The notes: a model not told the origin generated them from the sequence alone. Positions 1 to 6,383 are shown, counted from the stretch's first letter. The stretch is DNA of 8,612 bases from Lysobacterales bacterium (GCA_024710675.1 JANJUH010000345.1:1-8612), one strand, 5' to 3'. A program made the numbers and translations.

Positions 1-1727
1 GCGATTGTTGTTGCCGTGACCGTAGCTCCTGCAATACCCCACCCGCGTCCACGCCATGCGCGACCAGTAGCCGGCGCGGATACGTCCGTGGTGGTCAGCA
101 ACGACGGCTCTGGCTGCCCGGAAGTGGCGAACGTGGCAACCGTTGTTAGCGGCGGGATCACGGAAGAAGCCGTGACGCCAGCAGACACCGAGCTTGCCGC
201 GATGGTGCTCGTCAAAAGATTGGCGCCCGTCCCAAAATTCCAAGATGCCATCGGCTGGTTGGCAATACACTGCGCCGGATCGGACGCGGCACCAACCGTC
301 AACGTCGCCTCACCCCGACTGGTTGTATCGTCGCCATCGATCGAAAGGAAGCTGGTCTGATTGAAATAGCTTCCCTGGGTGTCCGCCGTCACATCGATAC
401 GAATCACGCAACTCGACAACGGCTGGATGGTCGCGCCGGAGAAGCTGAGGGATGTCGATCCCGCGGTCGGCGGATTCGGACTGAACACTCCCGGGCCGCA
501 GCCCGAGTAACTGACGTTCGGCGGATCAGCGACCTCCAGGCCGGCGGGCCAGCCCGTGTCGTCGGTGAACGCCGCGCCCGTGACCGGCGTTGCCTGATTC
601 GGATTGCTGATGATGAAGGTCATCGTCGAGGTGCCGCCCTCGGCGATGGTGGTGGGACCGAAGGACTTCGTGATCGTCGCGGCCAGCGGATCCTCGACGT
701 ACAGCGTGCGGCCACCGGCACCGAAGTCGGCGTTGTAGTGGTAGCTGCTACCGGAGTAGTCGTATACCAACGAATTGAGTGTCGAGTTGCTGCCGGTCGG
801 AACCGTCAGAATCTCGATGCGGTAAGTGGTAGTGATATCTCCACCGATCTTTCCGCTCGCGAGACACCCGAGGTAATTCGGCAAGATTGGGCTCAGCTGC
901 CAAGTACAAGCATCGCCATAGAGCAGGTCAGACGGAGATGACACGTTCGGGCTTGAGTCCGCCGAGTAGGTGGAGTGAACGCGCAACACCCGAAAAACAG
1001 CGTTCGAGAAGTTCGCGAAAGTCTCGAGCTGTTCGTAGCCTTGGGTGGCTGTCTTGGCCACAAGCTGAATGTCGTAGACGTTGCCCACCTGAAGGCCGAA
1101 GGATCCACCAGCAGATACAGACGTTAATCCGGCCGAAGGAATGGGATTCAGGAGATCATTGAATGGATCACCGGCAATCGGTGCGCTGTAGCGCAAATCC
1201 AAGATGCTGTTTCGATTCTGCGAAATGAGCCTTTCGACGAACAACTCGCGCGGCTGGGGCGTGGACACGGTGGTCGGGTTGCCATCACCTGCGGTGATCG
1301 TGTAATACCGCGCTCGCCCGAACGCCTCATCCGTACGGTTGACCTGAACCTCGAAATACGCATCTCGACACACGCCCGCTGCCAGGGGTCCGAGGTTGAT
1401 TGTGGTCAGGCTGTCCGGACGCGTGATGATGCAGGCCGGACTCACTCCCGGCTCGCCTGACGGGCAACCAGTTGCACCATTGTTGGTGCCATCTGTCGGG
1501 TGGAAGGCAAAAGTCGCGCTCACATCTCCATTGGATGCCGAGCCCACCGCACACACCCGCGCGGCCACCGGGAACTGGTAGGGCCCGGCATCAGGAGTGT
1601 TGCTGTCGAGTCCGATGACATTCCACGTGATCGGCGTAACCGTCAGCGCCGCCCACGCCGGCGATGCCAGTGCCACGCCTGCTGCGACGAGTAGCCCGGT
1701 CCAACCGCGCTTGTGCATTGCTGCCAT
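1..1727 (-). CDS. Secreted DUF11/DUF7933-like repeat-domain protein, 3' end beyond window
   Basis: The reading frame is open from the ATG at 1727 to the window edge (575 codons, no stop), so the C-terminus is missing. The start is supported by GGGGAAG at 1741-1735, 7 nt upstream. Residues 1-26 form a signal peptide (KR, hydrophobic stretch GLLVAAGVALA, cleavage after AWA), so the protein is exported. Residues 27-345 are a beta-rich Cys-containing region with the segments GYEQLETFANF and YDYSGSSYHYNADFG, which I associate with bacterial surface proteins placed before DUF11-type repeats. Residues about 350-475 (ITKSFGPTTIAEGGTSTMTF ... NPNQATPVTGAAFTDD ... SCVIRIDVTADTQGSYFNQT) fit the DUF11/DUF7933 beta-sandwich repeat. 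From 476 on, a new segment (CIANQPMASWNFGTGA) begins that I cannot assign. The likely role is cell-surface or extracellular; adhesin or enzyme scaffold are both possible. I see no functional link to the RiPP-like genes. Confidence 0.85.
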   Translation of the reverse strand, partial: MAAMHKRGWTGLLVAAGVALASPAWAALTVTPITWNVIGLDSNTPDAGPYQFPVAARVCAVGSASNGDVSATFAFHPTDGTNNGATGCPSGEPGVSPACIITRPDSLTTINLGPLAAGVCRDAYFEVQVNRTDEAFGRARYYTITAGDGNPTTVSTPQPRELFVERLISQNRNSILDLRYSAPIAGDPFNDLLNPIPSAGLTSVSAGGSFGLQVGNVYDIQLVAKTATQGYEQLETFANFSNAVFRVLRVHSTYSADSSPNVSSPSDLLYGDACTWQLSPILPNYLGCLASGKIGGDITTTYRIEILTVPTGSNSTLNSLVYDYSGSSYHYNADFGAGGRTLYVEDPLAATITKSFGPTTIAEGGTSTMTFIISNPNQATPVTGAAFTDDTGWPAGLEVADPPNVSYSGCGPGVFSPNPPTAGSTSLSFSGATIQPLSSCVIRIDVTADTQGSYFNQTSFLSIDGDDTTSRGEATLTVGAASDPAQCIANQPMASWNFGTGANLLTSTIAASSVSAGVTASSVIPPLTTVATFATSGQPEPSLLTTTDVSAPATGRAWRGRGWGIAGATVTATTI

Positions 1728-2175
1728 GGTGCTTCTTCCCCTGTAGTTGAAGCTTCCCGCGGATTGATGGCCGCGCGGAACCCACGAATGTGATGCTGGA
1801 CACACTTCTTCGTCGCGATCGTACAACATTTGCGATGACGCAGTCATGGCAGGGACACGGCGTTCGGGGCCAGGAAGGGACGTCTGGATGGCTGCAGACT
1901 GTGGCGGAGGGTCAAAGTGGTTGGTGTGTAATGTTTTGTGCTGCGCGTTCGCATCGAGTGGCGCGATGCGGCTCGGTTGACGTGGATCTTGGTGCGTCGT
2001 CGTCCGGCATCGTCTGGTTGTGGGTTCCATTGCGCGTCCTGGCATGGCTCGGGGCCTGTTCGCGTCACCCGCGTACTCCGGTGGTGTCGGAGGCTGGATG
2101 GCAATGCTGGCGCTCGGCAGCTGCCCGGTCTGCAAGCAGGATTCCTTAGCCTGTAATGCCTTCAAGCAGTGAGTG
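1728..2175. other. Gene-free gap upstream of the secreted protein and the AbrB-like gene
   Basis: These 448 bases separate two divergently oriented genes. Short ORFs exist on both strands but show no recognisable domain, no convincing ribosome binding site and no protein-like composition. The part at 1915-2100 is locally GT-rich on the plus strand. The only site I can point to is the weak promoter candidate at 1818-1847. I found no riboswitch or tRNA. Confidence 0.5.
1818..1847 (-). promoter_or_regulatory. Weak sigma70-like promoter candidate for the secreted protein
   Basis: Read on the minus strand, ATGACT (1847-1842; four of six matches to TTGACA) is followed after 18 bases by TACGAT (1823-1818; four of six matches to TATAAT). 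The start codon lies about 90 bases downstream. The -35 hexamer sits in a dyad, ATGAC-GCA-GTCAT (1835-1847), that could be an operator half-site pair. Matches of this quality occur by chance, so the call is tentative. Confidence 0.25.
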
Positions 2176-2466
2176 ATGTCAGGCAACGCCATAACCTGCA
2201 AAGGCCAGGTCACGGTTCCGAAGGCGATACGCCAGGCGCGGGGCCTGAGAACCGGGTCGAAGGTCGGGTTTCGGGCGGCGGGGGATGACGCGGAAATCTT
2301 TTTGCCTTCAACGCCGGTGGATTTCCCGCCGAGCGACTTGGGCCTGGTTCGCGGAAAGCGACCGATTGCCCAGGCAGACTTTGACGTCGTCGAAGTCCTC
2401 GCAATCCTGGCCACCCCTCTCGGTGCGCTCACTTACGCATCGAACCCGATGGCGGGGGCGCGCTGA
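2176..2466 (+). CDS. Orphan AbrB/MazE-family antitoxin-like DNA-binding protein
   Basis: This 96-residue protein starts with a SpoVT-AbrB (swapped-hairpin) domain at residues about 5-44: ITCKGQVTVPKAIRQARGLR followed by TGSKVGFRA and EIFLP. It matches the usual T-x-KGQVTxPKxIRxxxGLxxGxxV pattern. Such proteins are dimeric DNA-binding antitoxins (VapB/MazE type) or transition-state regulators. Residues 45-96 are less typical. VRGKRPIAQADFD at 58-70 resembles the linker that precedes the toxin-binding helix, but the last 26 residues are hydrophobic and unlike the usual charged tail, so the 3' end may be degenerate. No PIN-domain or MazF-like toxin follows; the next 290 bases are hairpin repeats. 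ATG at 2176 is preferred over the adjacent GTG at 2173; neither has a strong ribosome binding site. It may be a relic of a toxin-antitoxin pair or a lone regulator. Confidence 0.65.
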   Translation: MSGNAITCKGQVTVPKAIRQARGLRTGSKVGFRAAGDDAEIFLPSTPVDFPPSDLGLVRGKRPIAQADFDVVEVLAILATPLGALTYASNPMAGAR

Positions 2467-2470
2467 ATCC

Positions 2471-2735
2471 TTCCCCCGCCGGCGGGGCTGAGGAGGAATG
2501 CTTGCGGGCCACTGGCCCGCGTTCCTCCGATCGCCAGCCGGTCCTCGGTCTGGCTGGCCCAAGGTGGGCCCGGAGGACCCGGATGATTGGGCGCCTCATT
2601 GCGACCGCTCCGCATGCCGCGCTCCTCACCCGCCGACTGCGTCGGCACCCGCTCCCCGCACCCGGGGAGAGGGGTTCATCGCGGCCTGCAAATCAACGCG
2701 TTACGACATGCCCGGCGAGAGCCCGGGTGACGCCG
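2471..2735. repeat. Cluster of inverted repeats between the AbrB-like and methyltransferase genes
   Basis: There is no gene here, but inverted repeats are dense. They are: a 14-base palindrome at 2474-2487 (CCCCGCC/GGCGGGG); a long hairpin at 2492-2528 (outer arms GGAGGAA/TTCCTCC, inner arms GCGGGCC/GGCCCGC); 2533-2558 (GCCAGCC/GGCTGGC); 2632-2646 (GCCGAC/GTCGGC, 3-base loop); 2652-2669 (CTCCCCG/CGGGGAG, of the common CTCCCC...GGGGAG interspersed type); and 2711-2727 (CCCGG/CCGGG). The gene on each side reads toward this block, so one or more hairpins may act as a bidirectional terminator. None has a clear T-tract, so an interspersed-repeat origin is equally likely. Confidence 0.6.
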
Positions 2736-2760
2736 GATCGCGCCAGGATGGCGCTCCTAC
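2736..2760 (-). repeat. GTAG-type REP element overlapping the methyltransferase stop codon
   Basis: On the minus strand the element reads GTAGGAGCGCCATCCTGGCG followed by CGATC. It has a GTAG head and a 6-bp hairpin GCGCCA/TGGCGC (2740-2754, 3-base loop). This is the architecture of GTRG-headed REP sequences, which are common in Xanthomonadales and are attributed to RAYT transposases. The TAG of the head is the stop codon of the methyltransferase gene. Related copies lie at 6384-6408 and 8281-8353. Confidence 0.7.
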
Positions 2761-4025
2761 GGATGCACAGGGGCGCCTGACGGTCCCGGATGATCTTCGG
2801 GCGGCAGGACGCGGATATCCAGCCGGGTCTGGTAGCCGCCCCAGCGGACCTCGATGGCCAGGCCGGTGGCATCCGCAGACACGAGGTCCTTGGGCACCAT
2901 GACCAGACCGCTGCGCCAGCTTCCCTGCGATACCTGCCACGGTGCTGTGCTGAGGATCTGACCGGGGGCGAGCTCGAGTTCGCTGTAGATGAGGATGGCG
3001 ATGTCTTCGGCGTGGCGATCGAGCGGCAAGGAGTGGCGGGTTCGGACCAGCGGGGGCGGCTCCGCTCCGACGAGCCATTCGGCGATCGTCAACGGCTCGC
3101 CCAGCCGCGGCCAGGCGGCGACCACCTCCGGCTTGCGGTAGCGCTCGGGCGCCAACGTGTCGCTGTAGGCGCGGAATGGTCCGAACTCGAAGCCGTACGC
3201 CTGCTGCCAGCGGGCGAGCGCGGCTGCGTCGACCCGGTGGTGGGCGGCTTCCCGGGCTGGCATCGCCAGTGCAACGGCGCGCACCAGCAGACGGCTCGGC
3301 AGGACCCTGGCCCCGGGCCGCAGCAGACGACGGACCGCATCCGGCATGAAGCGCAGGACACCCTCGCCGAAGGGGTCGTTGCCGATGATCTCGGAGATCA
3401 GCACATCACCGGGCTCCGGCAGTTGGATCTCGTGCGACCAGCGCGCCACCACTTCTATGGTGTTCGCCAGCCCATTGACCTCGACGATGCGCCGCGTGGT
3501 CTCCGCGAACCGGCTGGACTCGATCGCGTACACCTTGCGCGCACCGGCGCGCGCCGCAGCCATCGCCAGGATCCCGGTGCCGGTTCCGAGGTCGACGACC
3601 ACGTCGCCCGGTCGAACGGCGGCCGCGATCGCCGCGATGAAGGCACTGGTGCGCTGGCGGTCCTCGAGCAGCTCGATGTGCATGTCGACTTCGCGCCCCG
3701 GCCCCCCTTCCGGGCATCCGGGCACACGGAGACCGTCCACCCGCTCGATGATCCCGAGGCGCAACAGCTCGACGATCAGTGCACTCGCCTCGACCCATTC
3801 GAGGCGCCCGCTGAGCCCTGGCGCGAGTTGGTCCAGCACCGTGCGCATCGAGGCCGGTTGCGCCAGCTTCTGCAGCACGGCCAGCACGGAGGAAGGCGCC
3901 TCGCGGACCTGCGAATCGCGGGCGATGCGCAGGCTGCCGCCGCCGATGAATTCCACGCGCACGCCGGCCGCCACCTGCAGGAGTGCATCCGGAGGAGGTA
4001 GCGACGGCGGGCGGGCAGCGTTCAT
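2757..4025 (-). CDS. PqqD-like (RRE) domain fused to a PRMT-type SAM methyltransferase
   Basis: The start is the ATG at 4025, with GGAG six bases upstream; the open frame extends further but without homology. The product has 422 residues. Residues about 15-98 have the PqqD/RiPP-recognition-element layout: a beta hairpin (GVRVEFIGGGSLRIAR), then helices with a winged-helix end (ASALIVELLRLGIIERVD). Residues 115-380 follow the protein-arginine-methyltransferase pattern. These are MHIELLEDRQRTSAFIAAI (PRMT N-helix); SAM motif I VVDLGTGTGILAMAAARAGA with E169 after YAI; a double-E loop SEIIGNDPFGEG with E212 and E221 nine apart as in PRMTs; WQQAYGFEFGPF; and LSTAPWQVSQGSW, where the THW loop is replaced by GSW. 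It should transfer methyl groups from SAM to a peptide, in the cytoplasm. It is divergent from the Asn-synthetase homologue and near a lasso-type precursor with an Arg-rich tail, which makes peptide arginine the suggested substrate (inference). The fold is clear, the RRE assignment probable, and the target residue unknown. Confidence 0.85.
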   Translation of the reverse strand: MNAARPPSLPPPDALLQVAAGVRVEFIGGGSLRIARDSQVREAPSSVLAVLQKLAQPASMRTVLDQLAPGLSGRLEWVEASALIVELLRLGIIERVDGLRVPGCPEGGPGREVDMHIELLEDRQRTSAFIAAIAAAVRPGDVVVDLGTGTGILAMAAARAGARKVYAIESSRFAETTRRIVEVNGLANTIEVVARWSHEIQLPEPGDVLISEIIGNDPFGEGVLRFMPDAVRRLLRPGARVLPSRLLVRAVALAMPAREAAHHRVDAAALARWQQAYGFEFGPFRAYSDTLAPERYRKPEVVAAWPRLGEPLTIAEWLVGAEPPPLVRTRHSLPLDRHAEDIAILIYSELELAPGQILSTAPWQVSQGSWRSGLVMVPKDLVSADATGLAIEVRWGGYQTRLDIRVLPPEDHPGPSGAPVHP

Positions 4026-4125
4026 GGGCACTCCATCCAGTCGTGGTCCGGCGGCGCCATCTGAACGAGCCGGCAGGGGAGCCGCCATTCTTGCGCGGCG
4101 ACACGCGGCGAGCCATCGTCGCCGC
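4026..4125. promoter_or_regulatory. Divergent intergenic region between methyltransferase and Asn-synthetase homologue
   Basis: These 100 bases must hold the start signals of both divergent genes if each is transcribed on its own. I see no convincing -35/-10 pair for either; the region is very GC-rich. GGCGAC (4097-4102) and GTCGCC (4118-4123) form an inverted repeat directly before the ATG at 4126. It could be an operator or an mRNA hairpin near the start. GGGGAG at 4076-4081 lies five bases before an in-frame ATT (4087), a possible but rare alternative start for the plus-strand gene. Confidence 0.35.
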
Positions 4126-5886
4126 ATGGCCCTGATCCTGTGCTGGTGGAGTTGCGATGGCGCGCCGGTCGACGAGCGCGCCTGGTCGCGGATGCTGCGT
4201 GTCGCCAAGCGGGAAGCCGGCGACCGCGGGTCCGCTCCGGTAGTCCGCGAGGCGCCCGGCTTCCGCGCTGCCTGGATACGCACCACCAGGCTCGAACCCG
4301 GGCCCGTGCCGGCAGACCGGCCGGAAAGCTGCGAGCTACGCGATGCCCGCCATGCCGATGCGCGCCCACAGGGCCGGGAGCGGACGGCCACCGAGCCGGA
4401 AGCGGCGATCCGGTTCGAGGGCGACCGCATGGTCCTGAGCCGTGACCTGCTCGGCCAACGGCCCCTCGTGTGGACCCGGGTGGGCAGCCAGGTGCTGGCG
4501 GCATCGCGGGAGGAAATCCTGCTGGCCCATCCGGGGGTCGACACGCGCTTCGACGACTTTCATGTCGCCTGCGTGCTCGCCTGGTGCGATCCGCCGGAAG
4601 ACAGCACGCCCTTCGCGCACATCCGCGCCGTCCCCGCTGGCGCGCGCGTGCAGGTCCGCCGCGAAGGATTCACCACGCTGCGCGAGAACCCCGAACCGGG
4701 AGAACGGCCAGCGGTGAGATCGCCGGATGTGGCCGCCAGGGTGCTGCGCGATCGGCTGGAGGCCGCCGTTCGACGCAGCACGGAAGGTGCGGGCCGGATC
4801 GGACTGATGCTGAGCGCGGGCATCGACTCGGCCTCTCTCGCCGTCCTGGCGGCGCGTGGGCGCAGCCCATCGACCGAACTGGTCGCCGTGAGCTACGGCC
4901 TCTCGCCGGAGGATGGCGGCGACATCGACGAGCGTGGACCGGCCGCCACGCTGGCGCGCGAGCTGGGCATCGCCTGGTCGGGCCTTGACGCGGGTGCGGT
5001 CGAACTCGCGTTCGGCCGAGCTGGCTGGCGGGGTCCTGTCGCCAGCCCGATGCCGAACTGCTTTGCGGAGCTGAAATCGGCCGTGCATGCGACGCTGGCG
5101 GCACAACAACCCGATGTGGTGTTGCACGGGAACGGGGCCGACCAACTGACGGTTCCGGACACCCATTGGCTGGTTTCGGCGATTGGCGATGCCGCCTGGA
5201 GCGATGTGGCATCAGGCTTGCGCGCGGTCGTTCGCGATTCCGGTTGGCGCGGGCTGTTGCGGCATGCTCCGTTGCGCCGGGCCGTGCACTGGCTTGCGCA
5301 AGGGGAATCGTGCCTGTCGCGCGTCACGGTGCCCGCCCTGCTCGCCCCGCGCTGGCACGAAGCGTGGCGTGAACTCAGGAACGAGAGCTTGCAGCGGTTG
5401 CGCCACTGGCCCGATCCGCCACGGGCTGCACTGCACTTTTCGTCGACCGAGTCGCTCGACTATGCGGTGGAGTCGCTGCGCGCCGAGGCGATCGGGCTCG
5501 ACCTGCGCGCACCCTTTCGCGACTGGGAACTGCTGCGCTTCGTGCTGGGCATGCCGCTGCACTGGATGGGCGGGCCTGCGGGGTACAAGCGGCTGCTGAA
5601 ACAGGCGATGGCCGATGTCCTGCCACCGGACTGGCTGGAGCGACCGAAGTGCGGCGACCTGACGCCGCTGGTCCGCAGCGCCTACCGGCGACAGGCGCAG
5701 GCGATGGCGACGCGCAACCGGGAGGATGCCGAGTGGCTGGGGCAGTTCATGGACTCAGCCGTAGCCAATGGAGACAACGAGGACGAAAAGATGGATGCGG
5801 CGCTGCGCGCGCGGCTATTGCTGGCCTGGCGCGAGCATGTGGATCTCGTGATCCGCGAGTGCCGGAGAGAATCCGGGCCCATCTGA
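4126..5886 (+). CDS. Asparagine-synthetase homologue without glutaminase Cys; lasso-cyclase-like
   Basis: The 586-residue product has both domains of the AsnB family, close to the usual size of lasso-peptide cyclases. The N-terminal domain keeps the fold signature DLLGQRPLVWTR ... VLAASREEILLAHP (107-136), but the chain begins MALILCWW. The catalytic Cys2 that releases ammonia from glutamine is therefore absent. The synthetase domain is intact: PP-loop LMLSAGIDSAS (S230-S235, variant of SGGxDS), HGNGADQL (334-341, with D339 in the second metal-binding position), IGLDLRAPFRDWELLRFV (457-473) and GYKRLLKQAMADVLP (486-500). Such enzymes adenylate a carboxylate; with no glutaminase they use an amine of the substrate, as lasso cyclases and beta-lactam synthetase do. 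The predicted job is to join the precursor's Glu51 to the core N-terminus. ATG 4126 is chosen because upstream in-frame sequence has no homology; its ribosome binding site is poor. An amidating role is the main alternative. Confidence 0.85.
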   Translation: MALILCWWSCDGAPVDERAWSRMLRVAKREAGDRGSAPVVREAPGFRAAWIRTTRLEPGPVPADRPESCELRDARHADARPQGRERTATEPEAAIRFEGDRMVLSRDLLGQRPLVWTRVGSQVLAASREEILLAHPGVDTRFDDFHVACVLAWCDPPEDSTPFAHIRAVPAGARVQVRREGFTTLRENPEPGERPAVRSPDVAARVLRDRLEAAVRRSTEGAGRIGLMLSAGIDSASLAVLAARGRSPSTELVAVSYGLSPEDGGDIDERGPAATLARELGIAWSGLDAGAVELAFGRAGWRGPVASPMPNCFAELKSAVHATLAAQQPDVVLHGNGADQLTVPDTHWLVSAIGDAAWSDVASGLRAVVRDSGWRGLLRHAPLRRAVHWLAQGESCLSRVTVPALLAPRWHEAWRELRNESLQRLRHWPDPPRAALHFSSTESLDYAVESLRAEAIGLDLRAPFRDWELLRFVLGMPLHWMGGPAGYKRLLKQAMADVLPPDWLERPKCGDLTPLVRSAYRRQAQAMATRNREDAEWLGQFMDSAVANGDNEDEKMDAALRARLLLAWREHVDLVIRECRRESGPI

Positions 5887-5895
5887 TCCGGGGCT

Positions 5896-6087
5896 TCAAC
5901 GACGCGTGCGCCGCCGCGTATTGCCCGAGCCGGGCTCGTTGAACCCGCCGACGCTGGCGGCGAGCGTGCTGCAGCGGATGTCGCCGAGACAGGCCAGAAC
6001 AGGTGCCTCGTACGCCCTCGGAAGCCCCGGGGACTTTCCGCCCGGCCGAGTTTGACCGGACTGCCGCGATGATGTCCTGGTTTCCAT
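5896..6087 (-). CDS. Putative lasso-type RiPP precursor with Arg-rich core tail
   Basis: This 63-residue ORF runs from ATG 6087 to TGA 5896 and ends 9 bases from the stop of the convergent cyclase-like gene. Residues 26-41 carry the leader signature YEAPVLACLGDIRCST: Y26, P29, L31, G35, I37 and T41. The offsets 0, 3, 5, 9, 11 and 15 are the same as in the lariatin precursor (Y, P, L, G, F, T). In that register T41 is the Thr at -2, the core starts at A43, and E51 is core residue 9, the only acidic residue in the core. A nine-residue Ala1-Glu9 macrolactam is therefore possible. The tail (52-63) is PGSGNTRRRTRR, with five arginines. The region from Tyr26 on has the expected G/C third positions. 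A weak CGGAA lies before the ATG. The first 25 residues look unstructured. The short length allows chance, but the match of register, acidic position and neighbours is strong. Confidence 0.7.
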   Translation of the reverse strand: METRTSSRQSGQTRPGGKSPGLPRAYEAPVLACLGDIRCSTLAASVGGFNEPGSGNTRRRTRR

Positions 6088-6383
6088 GCATTCCGGGCTG
6101 CACGCACGACTCCGCAGCGCGGCGCGCAACGCCGTCGGCCGGACCCGCCTGCGCACTCCCGCACCCCCTGTAGATGCGTCAGTGTGATGACCTCCAGACT
6201 CGTGACCGGACGAAAACCGGGGCGCCGTCGAGGGCCAATCTTGAACGAGTGTACCTCTCGCCCGGCGGCTCGGCCATTGGACTTTGGCCGGCCACGCCAA
6301 CCGTCGTTACGGATCCGGAAGGATTGATCAAGGAGACATGAAGGCCGTCGCAAGGGTTGCAAGCGGTGGCGATCGGCTGAGCT
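6088..6383. other. Non-coding region upstream of the precursor
   Basis: This region lies between the precursor start and the REP element behind the serine-hydrolase-like gene. It should hold the precursor promoter. TACACT (6253-6248, minus strand) is a possible -10 box, but its -35 partner (TGGCCG, 17-base spacer) is poor. The precursor frame stays open to 6300 without a better start. On the plus strand AAGGAG lies two bases before an ATG at 6338, which is too close; the ORF runs antisense into the next gene. I see no other gene or structured RNA. Confidence 0.4.

Noticed and set aside
16..360. Plus-strand ORF of 114 codons
   Set aside because: It is antisense to the open frame of the secreted protein and has no recognisable domain.
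1790..2149. Overlapping small ORFs on both strands in the left gap
   Set aside because: Their products are rich in Trp, Arg and Ser without motifs, and none has a convincing ribosome binding site.
2757..2810. AbrB-like motif DAQGRLTVPDDLR on the plus strand
   Set aside because: It is antisense to the conserved end of the methyltransferase, lacks the rest of the domain, and is probably a chance resemblance.
3346..4125. Plus-strand extension of the Asn-synthetase frame upstream of 4126 (846 residues in all)
   Set aside because: It is antisense to the methyltransferase gene and has low-complexity Arg/Ser-rich composition; homology to AsnB begins only at 4126.
4026..4544. Minus-strand extension of the methyltransferase frame upstream of 4025 (595 residues in all)
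   Set aside because: The extra residues are antisense to the Asn-synthetase homologue and Arg/Ser-rich; ATG 4025 has a good ribosome binding site and starts just before the PqqD-like domain.
6088..6300. Longer version of the precursor starting at 6300
   Set aside because: The added residues are Arg/Ser-rich and featureless; a 63-residue product from 6087 fits the size of lasso precursors better.
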